Positions 7,492 to 16,432 of a stretch of DNA of 47,530 nucleotides are shown here, piece after piece (the stretch's first letter is position 1; each line of letters starts with the position of its first letter). The translations under genes and the position numbers were made by a program. Below the pieces are notes generated by a model. The model ran no database searches and was not told where the DNA came from. It worked only from the letters and a program-made list of their open reading frames with translations. The stretch is taken from NCBI GenBank assembly GCA_963640465.1, contig CAVHYP010000015.1, forward strand, positions 1 to 47,530, read 5' to 3'. Origin of the DNA: Colivivens sp963640465. GTDB lineage: Bacteria; Bacteroidota; Bacteroidia; Bacteroidales; Bacteroidaceae.

Positions 7492-7992
7492 TTATTTGCC
7501 AAGCACAGACTTGATGTTTGCTGTTGCCTGCTCGTAAGCCTTCTCCCAGTTGGTGTCGAGAGAAAACGGAGTGTAAGTCTGCTTGTCGTTCACATAAACG
7601 TAAGTTGTCTCCTTGTCCTCATCGCCGAACAATGGGTTCTGCAATGAAGCATCGCGATAGACCTTGATTACTTCGAGGCGCTTTGCTGTGGAGATGGCTC
7701 TCGCCTTGATGATGTTGGTCTCGAAATCGGTGATAAACGAAGCGAGGTTCACTGCCTGTGAATCATAGAAATAGCTGTCTTTAGTCAGTTTACGCTTCTT
7801 CACCTGGTTTGAGATGTAGTTCAAAGCGGTGACCTTATACTGGTTGACCTGAATTTGCTGATCGTTGGATGCAGCATTGTTGACCACTGCAATTGCGTTG
7901 TCAAAAACTTTCTTGTAGAGACTCTGTGCACTTGCCGAAGAAACGGCAGCCATTGCCAAGAGCAAAGTTATAAAAACTTGTTTCATTTTCAT
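7492..7992 (-). CDS. Small secreted protein of unknown function
   Basis: A 166-residue product with a clear signal peptide: positive MKMK, hydrophobic VFITLLLAMAAVS, cleavage after SASA (about residue 22). The mature part is mixed helix with no motif that I recognise; a DKETTYVYVNDKQTYTPFSLDTNW stretch lies near the C-terminus (about 127-150), before a helical end (WEKAYEQATANIKSVL). There are no cysteines and no lipobox, so it is probably soluble in the periplasm. A strong promoter lies directly upstream (8014-8045). ATG 7992 is used; a second ATG two codons later is equally possible. It is divergent from the his genes, with no other partner. Confidence 0.8.
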   Translation of the reverse strand: MKMKQVFITLLLAMAAVSSASAQSLYKKVFDNAIAVVNNAASNDQQIQVNQYKVTALNYISNQVKKRKLTKDSYFYDSQAVNLASFITDFETNIIKARAISTAKRLEVIKVYRDASLQNPLFGDEDKETTYVYVNDKQTYTPFSLDTNWEKAYEQATANIKSVLGK

Positions 7993-8013
7993 CTTACTTA
8001 TTTGTTACGAATG

Positions 8014-8045
8014 CAAAGGTAAGTTGTTTTCGCGTAACACGCAAA
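8014..8045 (-). promoter_or_regulatory. Promoter of the small secreted-protein gene
   Basis: Minus strand: TTTG (8045-8042), 20 bases, TACCTTTG (8021-8014). All defined bases fit the Bacteroidota promoter. The leader is only about 15-20 nt. Confidence 0.8.
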
Positions 8046-8189
8046 ATTATTTCGCACAAAATCGTTCCAGACCCAATTCTATTCTATATTATTAACTTTT
8101 ACAAGGGTCAACAGACGGAAGTTGATGCATAAATCTTTTCAGAAAGAGAAAAAATACAGTTGGAGCACATGAAAGTGCAAATTATTTCG

Positions 8190-8197
8190 TATCTTTG
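8190..8197 (+). promoter_or_regulatory. -7 box of the his genes, giving a near-leaderless mRNA
   Basis: TATCTTTG fits TAnnTTTG perfectly and ends 9 bases before the hisH ATG at 8207. With a start site 6-8 bases downstream of the box, the mRNA would begin within a few bases of the ATG. No clean TTTG is seen 19-21 bases upstream. Confidence 0.6.
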
Positions 8198-8206
8198 CAG
8201 TCCATT

Positions 8207-8806
8207 ATGGATGTAGCTATCGTAAAATACAATGCAGGGAACATCTTCTCGGTGATGAACGCACTGAGGAGATGTGGTGTTGTGCCCACTCTTACCGATG
8301 ACTTTGAGGTGCTAAAGAAAGCCGACAAAGTGATTTTCCCCGGCCAGGGCGAGGCAAGAACCACCATGACCTACCTGAAGGAGCACAAGCTCGACCAGCT
8401 CATCAAAGAGCTGAAGCAGCCAGTGTTGGGAATTTGCATCGGCATGCAGCTCATGTGCCGTCACAGCGAAGAGGAAGACACCGACTGCCTCGGCATATTC
8501 GATGCCGACGTAGTGAAGTTCCACCCCACAAAGAAGGAAGACAAAGTGCCACAGATGGGATGGAACACCATCAGCGACACAAAGACCGAACTGTTCCGCG
8601 GCTTCAGCAAGCCCGAATTCGTGTACTATGTCCACAGCTTCTATGTGCCGACTTGCAACGACACCATCGCCACCACCGACTACATCCAACCCTACAGTGC
8701 AGCACTACACAAGGACAATTTCTATGCCGTGCAGTTCCACCCCGAAAAGAGTGGAGCCGTAGGCGAACGCATATTGGAAAACTTCATCAACACCACCGGA
8801 CTATGA
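8207..8806 (+). CDS. hisH: Imidazole glycerol phosphate synthase, glutaminase subunit HisH
   Basis: Releases ammonia from glutamine and channels it to HisF in the fifth step of histidine synthesis. The 199-residue product has the class I glutaminase triad: nucleophile C77 (LGICIGMQLM), H178 and E180 (VQFHPEKSG), plus the PGQGEA oxyanion-side loop. ATG 8207 (MDVAIVKYNAGN) is chosen because the upstream in-frame TTG at 8195 falls inside the -7 promoter box. Its stop overlaps the hisA start (ATGA), implying coupled translation. First of a tight four-gene his unit. Confidence 0.96.
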   Translation: MDVAIVKYNAGNIFSVMNALRRCGVVPTLTDDFEVLKKADKVIFPGQGEARTTMTYLKEHKLDQLIKELKQPVLGICIGMQLMCRHSEEEDTDCLGIFDADVVKFHPTKKEDKVPQMGWNTISDTKTELFRGFSKPEFVYYVHSFYVPTCNDTIATTDYIQPYSAALHKDNFYAVQFHPEKSGAVGERILENFINTTGL

Positions 8807-9537
8807 TAGAAATCATCCCCGCAATAGACCTGATCGACGGCAAGTGCGTGCGACTCTCCAAGGGTGACTACGGACAGAAGACCGTTTATGGGGACAATCC
8901 GCTCGAAATGGCACAGAAGTTCGAAGCGAAAGGCATCAAGCGCCTCCACCTGGTGGACCTCGATGGAGCAAAGTCAAAGCACGTAGTCAACGACCGTGTA
9001 CTACGCAACATCTGCAGCCACACCAACCTCACAGTGGATTTCGGCGGGGGAATCAAAAGCAATGAAGACCTCGAGAAAGCATTCGATGCAGGCGCGGCAA
9101 TGATTACGGCAGGCAGCATAGCAGTAACTTCTCCCTCTACAGTCTACGGATGGATCGAACGCTACGGAGCCGGGCGCATAGTGCTTGGAGCCGATGTGCT
9201 CGACGGAGAAATAAGAATCAACGGATGGAAAGAAAACAGCAACACCAGCCTGATGCCCATGCTCACCGACTACATCAGTCGAGGCATACAGACCGTGCTG
9301 TGCACCGACATAAGTAAAGACGGAATGCTGCAAGGACCGAACATCGGGCTCTACCAGCAAATCATGCAGGCATTCCCCCACTGCCACCTCATTGCAAGCG
9401 GCGGAGTGAGCAGCATCAGCGACATCATGGCACTCGACAAAGCCGGAATCCCAGCAGTGGTGTTCGGCAAAGCCATCTACGAAGGGCGAATCGACCTCGA
9501 CCAGTTACTCACAACCCTCAAAACCGAAGGAGACTGA
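8803..9537 (+). CDS. hisA: Phosphoribosylformimino-AICAR ribotide isomerase HisA
   Basis: Catalyses the Amadori isomerisation of ProFAR to PRFAR, the substrate of HisF/HisH. The 244-residue half-barrel-duplicated TIM barrel has IPAIDLIDGKCVRL with catalytic Asp8 at the first strand, VDFGGGIKS at the phosphate site and ASGGVSS in the second half; TDISKDGM carries the second catalytic Asp. The start at 8803 overlaps the hisH stop by four bases. Longer upstream reading in this frame lies over hisH and is not protein-like. hisF follows after four bases. Confidence 0.96.
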   Translation: MIEIIPAIDLIDGKCVRLSKGDYGQKTVYGDNPLEMAQKFEAKGIKRLHLVDLDGAKSKHVVNDRVLRNICSHTNLTVDFGGGIKSNEDLEKAFDAGAAMITAGSIAVTSPSTVYGWIERYGAGRIVLGADVLDGEIRINGWKENSNTSLMPMLTDYISRGIQTVLCTDISKDGMLQGPNIGLYQQIMQAFPHCHLIASGGVSSISDIMALDKAGIPAVVFGKAIYEGRIDLDQLLTTLKTEGD

Positions 9538-9541
9538 CAGA

Positions 9542-10297
9542 ATGCTAGCAAAACGAATCATACCCTGCCTCGACATAAAAGACGGACAGACTGTAAAGGG
9601 AGTCAACTTCGTGGGACTGAGAAACGCCGGCGACCCCATCGAACTGGGCAAAGCCTACAGCCTCCAGGGAGCCGACGAACTGGTGTATCTCGACATCACT
9701 GCAAGCCATGAAGGACGAAAGACATTCACCGAACTGGTGCGACGCATAGCACAGGAAATCAACATCCCATTTACCGTGGGAGGCGGCATCAACGAACTGG
9801 CAGACGTCGACCGGCTGCTCAACGCAGGAGCCGACAAAGTGAGCATCAACTCAGCCGCACTGCGCAACCCGAGTCTCATCAACGAAATTGCAAGGCATTT
9901 CGGCAGCCAGGTGTGCGTGGTGGCAATCGACGCCCGACAAGACGAACAAGGCTGGACATGCTACCTCAACGGAGGCAGAGTGCCCACCGACCGCAGACTC
10001 ACCGAATGGGCAAAAGAAGTGAACGACCGCGGAGCAGGCGAAATACTCTTCACCAGCATGAACCACGACGGAGTGAAACAAGGATTTGCCAACGAAGCAC
10101 TCGCCCTGCTCGCCTCCACCCTCTCCATCCCAGTCATCGCATCGGGCGGAGCAGGAACAATGGAGCACTTCAGAGACGCCTTCACCATCGGGCACGCCGA
10201 TGCCGCGCTGGCAGCCAGCGTGTTCCATTTCGGAGAGATAAAGATTGGAGAACTCAAAGAATATCTGTACAAACAAAACATATCAGTACGACTATGA
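9542..10297 (+). CDS. hisF: Imidazole glycerol phosphate synthase, cyclase subunit HisF
   Basis: Uses ammonia from HisH to turn PRFAR into imidazole glycerol phosphate and AICAR. The 251-residue TIM barrel opens with RIIPCLDIKDGQTVKGVNF, holding catalytic Asp11, and has the second catalytic Asp in CVVAIDARQD (about residue 130). The phosphate-binding loops VGGGIN and ASGGAG are intact. The length is standard. It begins four bases after hisA and its stop overlaps the hisIE start (ATGA), so the genes are probably translated in sequence. Confidence 0.97.
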   Translation: MLAKRIIPCLDIKDGQTVKGVNFVGLRNAGDPIELGKAYSLQGADELVYLDITASHEGRKTFTELVRRIAQEINIPFTVGGGINELADVDRLLNAGADKVSINSAALRNPSLINEIARHFGSQVCVVAIDARQDEQGWTCYLNGGRVPTDRRLTEWAKEVNDRGAGEILFTSMNHDGVKQGFANEALALLASTLSIPVIASGGAGTMEHFRDAFTIGHADAALAASVFHFGEIKIGELKEYLYKQNISVRL

Positions 10298-10905
10298 CAA
10301 TAGATTTCGAGAAAATGAACGGCATCGTACCGGCAATCATACAAGACGACAAGACACTCAAAGTGTTGATGCTTGGATTCATGAACGAAGAAGCATACAA
10401 CAAAACAGTGGAAACCAGCAAAGTGACCTTCTGGAGCCGCACAAAACAAAGACTCTGGACAAAGGGAGAAACCAGCGGCAACTTCCTCAACGTGGTCTCA
10501 ATCAAGAACGACTGCGACAACGACACCTTATTAATAAAGGTAAACCCCACAGGACCAGTGTGCCACACCGGAGCCGACACCTGCTGGAACGAAACCAATG
10601 CCAATCCCATCATGTTCCTCGTAGAACTGCAGAAGTTCATTGAGAAACGCTATCAGGAACAGCCCGAAGGATCCTACACCACAAGCCTGTTCCGTGACGG
10701 ACTGAGCCGCATGACACAGAAAGTTGGCGAAGAAGCAGTGGAACTCGTCATCGAATCAATGAAAGGCGACAACGACCGCCTTATCTACGAAGCCTCGGAC
10801 ATGTTCTACCACCTCATCGTACTGCTCACATCCAAAGGACTGAGCATCGAAGACATTGCCAAGGAACTGATAGAACGCCACGACCCAAACTGGCACAAAC
10901 ATTGA
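10294..10905 (+). CDS. hisIE: Bifunctional PRA-CH/PRA-PH (HisIE)
   Basis: Two-domain enzyme for steps 2 and 3 of histidine synthesis: the C-terminal pyrophosphohydrolase makes PR-AMP from PR-ATP and the N-terminal cyclohydrolase opens the ring. The 203-residue product has the HisI part at about 1-110 (MLGFMNEEAY, FWSRTKQRLWTKGETSGN, DCDNDTLL, GPVCHTGADTCW, with the zinc cysteines) and the HisE helices at about 115-203 (KVGEEAVELVIE, EASDMFYHLIVLL). The start ATG at 10294 overlaps the hisF stop. Last his gene here; hisG, D, C and B are not in the window. Confidence 0.96.
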   Translation: MTIDFEKMNGIVPAIIQDDKTLKVLMLGFMNEEAYNKTVETSKVTFWSRTKQRLWTKGETSGNFLNVVSIKNDCDNDTLLIKVNPTGPVCHTGADTCWNETNANPIMFLVELQKFIEKRYQEQPEGSYTTSLFRDGLSRMTQKVGEEAVELVIESMKGDNDRLIYEASDMFYHLIVLLTSKGLSIEDIAKELIERHDPNWHKH

Positions 10906-10986
10906 TCCACAGAGCCACGGCACAAACTGAACGACACAATGCGTGCCGACAAACAAAAGGACAAAGGAAGAAACAACAGTCACATT

Positions 10987-11769
10987 ATGCTGATAGAATA
11001 TAAAAACGTAGAAGTGTATCAGGAAACGCAAGAAGTACTGACCGACGTCTCTTTCACCATCGATGAAGGAGAACTTGCCTACATCATAGGCAAAGTGGGA
11101 TCCGGCAAAAGCTCCCTCCTCAAGACCATCTATGGAGAACTGCCAATCCACAACGGCGAAGCAAGCGTGATGGGCTACGACCTGCCGACCCTGAAACGGA
11201 AACACCTGCCCGAACTCCGAAGGAAACTCGGCATCATCTTCCAGGACTTCCAACTGCTGACAGACCGCACAGTGGAAGCCAATCTCAAGTTTGTGCTGAA
11301 AGCCACCGGCTGGAAAAACAAAGTGGAGATACAGACCCGCATACAGGAAGTGCTCGACCTTGTGGGCATGAGCACAAAAGGATATAAACTGCCAAGCGAA
11401 CTGTCGGGTGGCGAACAGCAACGAATTGCCATCGCCCGTGCTATACTCAACCATCCGAAACTCATCCTTGCCGACGAACCGACAGGAAACCTCGACTCGG
11501 AAACCAGCAACCGCATTACAGAACTGTTGCAGCGAATCGTGAAAGAGCAAGGGTCGACAGTACTGATGATCACCCACAACACCCACCTGCTGGAGAAATT
11601 CCCAGGGAGAGTATTCGAGTGCAAAGACAAGAAACTTTCAGAACTCGGAACCGCAGACAAGGAAGAAGAGAAAAAAGAGTTGGAAGTGATTGAAGACGAG
11701 ATAAAAAACAAAGAAAAACCGGCAGACGACAAAGAGATGGAAATCATCGAGAATCTGGTGGAAGCCTAA
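10987..11769 (+). CDS. ftsE: FtsE-like ABC transporter ATPase with charged C-terminal tail
   Basis: ATPase of the FtsEX type, which with membrane partner FtsX controls septal peptidoglycan hydrolysis. The 260-residue product has Walker A GKVGSGKS (35-42), Q-loop FQDFQLL, signature LSGGEQQR (139-146), Walker B LILADEP (159-165) and H-loop His197 (ITHNTH). Residues from about 222 form a 38-residue Glu/Lys-rich tail beyond the usual FtsE end. ATG 10987 (MLIEYKNVEV) is chosen; the frame is open to 10939 but that part is not conserved-looking. No ftsX is adjacent. It sits between the his genes and lysC, probably in one transcript; another ABC ATPase of the LolD/MacB group cannot be excluded. Confidence 0.8.
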   Translation: MLIEYKNVEVYQETQEVLTDVSFTIDEGELAYIIGKVGSGKSSLLKTIYGELPIHNGEASVMGYDLPTLKRKHLPELRRKLGIIFQDFQLLTDRTVEANLKFVLKATGWKNKVEIQTRIQEVLDLVGMSTKGYKLPSELSGGEQQRIAIARAILNHPKLILADEPTGNLDSETSNRITELLQRIVKEQGSTVLMITHNTHLLEKFPGRVFECKDKKLSELGTADKEEEKKELEVIEDEIKNKEKPADDKEMEIIENLVEA

Positions 11770-11798
11770 AGTAGAACAAAAAACAAACGGAAATAAAT

Positions 11799-13121
11799 AT
11801 GAAAGTATTAAAGTTCGGAGGAACCTCCGTAGGTTCTCCTCAAAGAATGAAGGAAGTCGTCTCACTGATCAACGACGGCAATCCAAAAGTGGTGGTACTG
11901 TCAGCCATGTCGGGAACCACAAACGCACTGTACGAAATCTCAGACTATCTTCACAAGAAGAATCCAGTTGGTGCCAACGAAAACATCAACAAGCTCGAAG
12001 AAAAGTACATGCAGCACGTTGAGGACCTGTATGCAACAGACGAATACAAGAAAATTGCCACAGACTTTCTGAAGACAGAGTTCAATTATATCCGTTCATT
12101 CACCAAAGGCATCTTCACCATGTTCGAAGAGAAAATCATCGTGGGCCAGGGAGAAATCCTCAGTACCAACATGGTAACCTTCTACCTGCAGGAGCTGGGA
12201 ATCAACGCCATCCTTCTGTCAGCACTAGAATTCATGAGAACAGACAAGAACGGAGAGCCCGACGTAGAATACATCAAAGAAAAACTCAAGATACAACTGA
12301 CAGAAAACCCCGACAAGGACATCTACATCACCCAGGGCTTCATCTGCAAGAATGCCTACGGCGAAGTCGACAACCTCCAGCGAGGAGGATCCGACTACTC
12401 GGCATCGCTCATCGGCGCAGCCATCGGTGCAGAAGAAATCCAAATATGGACCGACATCGACGGCATGCATAACAACGATCCACGGTTCGTTGACAACACC
12501 GAGCCTGTGAGCCAGCTCAGTTTCGAAGAAGCATCGGAGCTCGCCTACTTCGGAGCAAAGATTCTCCACCCTACCTGCGTGCAACCAGCCAAGTTCGCGG
12601 GAATTCCAGTAAGACTTCTGAACACCATGGACCCGACAGCCCCTGGAACCATCATAAGCAACAAAACACAGAGAGGAATAATCAAGGCAGTTGCAGCCAA
12701 AGACAACATCACTGCCATCAACATCACATCAAGCAGAATGTTGCTCGCCTATGGTTTCCTTCGCAAAGTGTTTGAGATATTCGAGACCTATAAGACAAGC
12801 ATCGACCTCGTGACAACAAGCGAAGTAGGAGTGTCAGTATCAATCGACAACACCACCAATCTCAGTCAGATACTCAACGAACTGAAGAAACTGGGAACAG
12901 TCACCGTGGAAGTCGACATGTGCATCATCTGCGTTGTGGGCGACCTCGATTGGCACAACATCGGATTCGAGTCACTCACCACAGAGACAATGAAAGAAGT
13001 GCCAGTGAGAATGATAAGCTACGGAGGCAGCAACCACAACATCTCATTCCTTGTAGCAGCCAGCGACAAGAAGAAAGCACTGCAATCACTGAGCGACCAC
13101 CTGTTCAACCACAAGAAATAA
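11799..13121 (+). CDS. lysC: Aspartate kinase (monofunctional)
   Basis: Phosphorylates L-aspartate, the first step towards lysine, diaminopimelate, threonine and methionine. The 440-residue product has the nucleotide-binding KFGGTSVG (5-12), LQRGGSDYSA (substrate/ATP site), WTDIDGMHNNDPR, and two C-terminal ACT regions (about 300-440) that usually give feedback control by lysine. There is no homoserine dehydrogenase domain. It lies 29 bases after ftsE and 128 bases before lysA, suggesting a lysine/peptidoglycan precursor unit. Confidence 0.95.
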   Translation: MKVLKFGGTSVGSPQRMKEVVSLINDGNPKVVVLSAMSGTTNALYEISDYLHKKNPVGANENINKLEEKYMQHVEDLYATDEYKKIATDFLKTEFNYIRSFTKGIFTMFEEKIIVGQGEILSTNMVTFYLQELGINAILLSALEFMRTDKNGEPDVEYIKEKLKIQLTENPDKDIYITQGFICKNAYGEVDNLQRGGSDYSASLIGAAIGAEEIQIWTDIDGMHNNDPRFVDNTEPVSQLSFEEASELAYFGAKILHPTCVQPAKFAGIPVRLLNTMDPTAPGTIISNKTQRGIIKAVAAKDNITAINITSSRMLLAYGFLRKVFEIFETYKTSIDLVTTSEVGVSVSIDNTTNLSQILNELKKLGTVTVEVDMCIICVVGDLDWHNIGFESLTTETMKEVPVRMISYGGSNHNISFLVAASDKKKALQSLSDHLFNHKK

Positions 13122-13135
13122 AGACACAAGGCAGA

Positions 13136-13213
13136 GGTTACAATAACAAAGCAAGACTGCAGCAATAATGAGAAGGTTGCAATAAAAAAGCAAATATGCA
13201 ACAACAATGAAAA
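13136..13213. repeat. 39-bp tandem repeat between lysC and lysA
   Basis: Copies at 13136-13174 and 13175-13213 both start GGTT(A/G)CAATAA and share AGCAA, TGCA(G/A)CAA and AATGA(G/A)AA blocks. A third, weaker copy starts GGCTGCGACA at 13214. They fill most of the 128-base space between the two genes. Confidence 0.75.
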
Positions 13214-13249
13214 GGCTGCGACATTAATAATAAAGGCAAGACACGACAC

Positions 13250-14419
13250 ATGACCCCAAAAGAATCAGTCAACAGACTTAAAAACATAAACACACCTTAT
13301 TATTATTATAATACAGAACTGTTGCGCCAAACACTGGACGCACTGAACAAAGAAGCGGCGAAGTACGAGAATTACCACGTTCACTATGCAATCAAGGCAA
13401 ATGCCAACCCGATAGTACTGAAACCAATCAAGGAATCAGGACTGGGCATCGACTGTGTGAGCGGAGGCGAGATTGACGCTGCCATCAAAGCAGGGTTCGC
13501 ACCAGAGAGTATCATGTTTGCAGGCGTAGGCAAGACAGATGAAGAAATCATCAAAGGACTCGACTGCGGCATCGGCTGTTTCAATGTGGAAAGCATTCCC
13601 GAGCTCGAAGTAATCAACGAGATTGCAATGAGCAAAGGGAAAACAGCAAACATCTGTTTGAGAATAAACCCGAACGTAGGTGCACACACGCATACGAACA
13701 TCACCACAGGACTGTCGGAAAACAAGTTCGGCATCGATATGGCACACATGCTCGACGTAATCAAGATTGCCAAGTCGATGGGCGGCATCAAGTTCTGCGG
13801 ACTGCATTTCCATATCGGAAGCCAGATTCTCGACATGAGCGACTTTGTGGCTCTCAGCAACAGGATAAACGAGATACAAGACCTGCTTTGTCAGAATGGC
13901 ATCGAGATAAAGATTATTGACGTGGGAGGAGGTCTCGGCATCGACTACGACGAGCCGGAGGCACATCCCGTCCCACAGTTCAAAGAATACTTCGAGGCAT
14001 ATCACAACAACCTCAAGCTGCGCCCAGGTCAGGAATTGCATTTCGAATTGGGACGAGCAATCGTGGCACAATGCGGAAGCCTCATCACAAAAGTGCTCTA
14101 CGTCAAGGACAACACCGACAAGAAGTTCGCCATCGTCGATGCAGGTATGACCGAGCTCATACGTCCAGCCCTCTACGGAGCACACCACAAGATTGTGAAC
14201 CTGACAAGCCAAGAAACAACAGACACCTACGACGTGGTGGGTCCGATATGCGAGTCAAGCGATGTGTTTGACACAGGTATTCAGCTGAACAAAACACAAC
14301 GGGGAGATGTGCTGGCGATACTGAGTGCAGGAGCCTACGGAGAGACGATGGCATCACAGTACAACTGCAGAGCCCTACCCCACGGCTATTCTGATGAAGA
14401 CATAATGGCAGAATCATAA
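13250..14419 (+). CDS. lysA: Diaminopimelate decarboxylase
   Basis: PLP enzyme that decarboxylates meso-diaminopimelate to L-lysine. The 389-residue fold type III enzyme has the PLP lysine K49 in HYAIKANANP, a SGGE loop (IDCVSGGEID), GLHFHIGSQ, IDVGGGLGIDY phosphate-binding glycines, ELGRAIVA, and the partner-subunit active-site cysteine in GPICESSDVF. LysA completes the pathway begun by lysC just upstream. The intergenic tandem repeat is the only oddity. The family also holds carboxynorspermidine decarboxylases, but the lysC context favours LysA. Confidence 0.94.
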   Translation: MTPKESVNRLKNINTPYYYYNTELLRQTLDALNKEAAKYENYHVHYAIKANANPIVLKPIKESGLGIDCVSGGEIDAAIKAGFAPESIMFAGVGKTDEEIIKGLDCGIGCFNVESIPELEVINEIAMSKGKTANICLRINPNVGAHTHTNITTGLSENKFGIDMAHMLDVIKIAKSMGGIKFCGLHFHIGSQILDMSDFVALSNRINEIQDLLCQNGIEIKIIDVGGGLGIDYDEPEAHPVPQFKEYFEAYHNNLKLRPGQELHFELGRAIVAQCGSLITKVLYVKDNTDKKFAIVDAGMTELIRPALYGAHHKIVNLTSQETTDTYDVVGPICESSDVFDTGIQLNKTQRGDVLAILSAGAYGETMASQYNCRALPHGYSDEDIMAES

Positions 14420-14480
14420 AACAAAGTATTGATTGGCATCAACTTTGCAAATCATTGGATAAATAAAAGACTCTTATATT

Positions 14481-15068
14481 ATGAACGAAGAAAATAAAAA
14501 AGAAGAGAACATAGACAAGGAAACTGAAGCCAGCACCAGTGCAAACGTCAGCGACCAAAGTCAGAACGAGAGCGAGAACGGCTCGAAGAAAGAAAGCGAA
14601 AGCGGAAACGAAGAACCGACAGAGCTAGACAAGGCAAACAAGAAGATTGCAGAGCTTGAAGACAAGTATCTGCGTCAGGCAGCCGAGTTCGACAACTTCA
14701 GACGACGTGTCATGAAAGAAAAAGCCGAACTCATTCTCAACGGAGGAGAGAAAGTGCTGACCAGTCTGTTGCCAGTGGTTGACGACCTCGAAAGAGCCCA
14801 GCAACACATGGCAAATGCCACTGATGTGAAAGCACTCAAGGAAGGCATTGACCTGATTATAGACAAGTTCAGCAAATTGCTGAAGTCTCAGGGAGTGAAA
14901 GAAATCGAGACCAAAGGCAAAGACTTCGACGTAAACTATCACGAGGCAATCACAATGATACCAAGTGAAAACGACGAACAAAAAGGCAAGATTGTTGATT
15001 GCGTAAGCAAGGGATACACACTAAACGACAAAGTGATTAGATACGCCAAAGTGGTCGTAGCTAATTAA
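14481..15068 (+). CDS. grpE: Nucleotide exchange factor GrpE
   Basis: Swaps ADP for ATP on DnaK in the Hsp70 cycle. The 195-residue product has a disordered Ser/Glu/Asn/Lys-rich N-terminus (1-55), a long helix (about 50-95, KKIAELEDKYLRQAAEFDNFRRR), the conserved LPVVDDLERA region, and the C-terminal beta-wing with NYHEAITMIP and YTLNDKVIRYAKVVV. It is followed after 14 bases by dnaJ; dnaK is elsewhere. A near-match -7 box (CAACTTTG, 14440-14447) lies upstream but lacks the TA and a -33 box, so the promoter is uncertain. Confidence 0.95.
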   Translation: MNEENKKEENIDKETEASTSANVSDQSQNESENGSKKESESGNEEPTELDKANKKIAELEDKYLRQAAEFDNFRRRVMKEKAELILNGGEKVLTSLLPVVDDLERAQQHMANATDVKALKEGIDLIIDKFSKLLKSQGVKEIETKGKDFDVNYHEAITMIPSENDEQKGKIVDCVSKGYTLNDKVIRYAKVVVAN

Positions 15069-15082
15069 CCAAGAGGCAGAGC

Positions 15083-16249
15083 ATGGCACAAAGAGACTAT
15101 TACGAAATTCTTGGAGTCAACAAGAATGCAAGCGCTGATGAGATAAAGGTTGCCTACAAGAAGATGGCAATCAAATACCATCCGGACAGAAACCCGGATG
15201 ACAAAGAGGCAGAAGCAAAGTTCAAGGAAGCTGCAGAAGCCTACGACGTCCTACGTGATCCGGAGAAGCGTAGCCGCTATGATCAGTTCGGACCCGAAGG
15301 CATGAAAGGTATGGGAGGATTCAGCGGACAAGGAATGGATATGAGCGACATATTCTCAATGTTCGGTGATATCTTTGGGAATGCTGCCGGATTCGGTGGA
15401 TTCGGTGGATTCAACACAGGCAGAGGCAATGGACGCGGAAGCAACAAGCCAGTGTACAAAGGACAAGACCAACGGCTGAGAGTGGAGCTTACCCTGAAAG
15501 AAATCATCAACGGCACTACAAAGAAATTCAAGCTCAAGAAGTATGTAAAATGCGGCCACTGCCACGGAAGCGGTTCAACTAGTGGTTCCACCTCTACATG
15601 TTCAACATGTCATGGATCCGGATACGTGGTGAAGACAAAGCAGAGTTTCTTCGGAATAATGAGCACACAGGCTGTATGTTCTGAATGCCACGGAGAAGGA
15701 GTTGTCATCAAGGACAAATGTCCGGCATGCCACGGAGAAGGAATTGTCATTGGCGAAGAAGTGGTGGAAGTAAAGTTCCCTGCAGGACTCACCGACGGCA
15801 TGATACTCAACGTTCCGGGAAAAGGCAGCGCAGGCAGACGCAATGGCGTGAACGGTGACCTCCAGATTGTTATCAGCGAAAAACCGGACGACAAACTCGT
15901 AAGAGACGGCAACGACCTTGTGTATAATCTTGTGTTGCCAATTCCGACAGCCATATTGGGAGGAGAAGCAGAAGTCCCCACTATCGACGGAAAAGCCAAA
16001 ATAACAATCGCTCCAGGCACACAACCCGGAACAGTACTCCGGCTGAAAGACAAAGGGATACCAGAGGTACAAGGCTACAATAGAGGCAAGAAGGGAGATG
16101 AGGTAATAAACATAAGCATCTACGTCCCGGAGACACTGAGCAAGGAAGAAAAAGCTTGCATCCAGAAACTTGCCAACAGCGATTCATTCACACCTCCAGA
16201 AAGTATCAAGGAAAAGATCTTCAAAAAGTTCAAGTCCTACTTTGAATAA
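15083..16249 (+). CDS. dnaJ: Chaperone DnaJ (Hsp40)
   Basis: Delivers unfolded proteins to DnaK and triggers its ATPase. The 388-residue type I DnaJ has the J domain with HPD at 33-35, a Gly/Phe-rich region (about 70-120), and four CxxCxGxG zinc motifs (Cys pairs 157/160, 173/176, 199/202, 213/216), then the two substrate-binding beta-domains. All parts are present at the usual length. It forms a pair with grpE 14 bases upstream. 16250-16432 after it has no convincing terminator. Confidence 0.97.
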   Translation: MAQRDYYEILGVNKNASADEIKVAYKKMAIKYHPDRNPDDKEAEAKFKEAAEAYDVLRDPEKRSRYDQFGPEGMKGMGGFSGQGMDMSDIFSMFGDIFGNAAGFGGFGGFNTGRGNGRGSNKPVYKGQDQRLRVELTLKEIINGTTKKFKLKKYVKCGHCHGSGSTSGSTSTCSTCHGSGYVVKTKQSFFGIMSTQAVCSECHGEGVVIKDKCPACHGEGIVIGEEVVEVKFPAGLTDGMILNVPGKGSAGRRNGVNGDLQIVISEKPDDKLVRDGNDLVYNLVLPIPTAILGGEAEVPTIDGKAKITIAPGTQPGTVLRLKDKGIPEVQGYNRGKKGDEVINISIYVPETLSKEEKACIQKLANSDSFTPPESIKEKIFKKFKSYFE

Positions 16250-16432
16250 GCAAAAGCCGCAACCAAGACGACTGGAGCTTTAGTCAAGCAAACAAAAGCC
16301 AAAAACGTGTTGACAAAAACTGTAAGCTGTAGGCTTGAGCACACGCAAGCAAACAAAAGCGACAAGGACATTGAATTGTCTGTCGTACAACAAGAAACTG
16401 GATAATCAGAATTTAAATCACAAGCAACTGCA

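Noticed and set aside
8195..8806. hisH start at TTG 8195
   Set aside because: The TTG lies inside the TATCTTTG promoter box; the ATG at 8207 gives the standard HisH N-terminus.
11770..11798. Lysine riboswitch before lysC
   Set aside because: Only 29 bases separate ftsE and lysC; there is no room for the aptamer.
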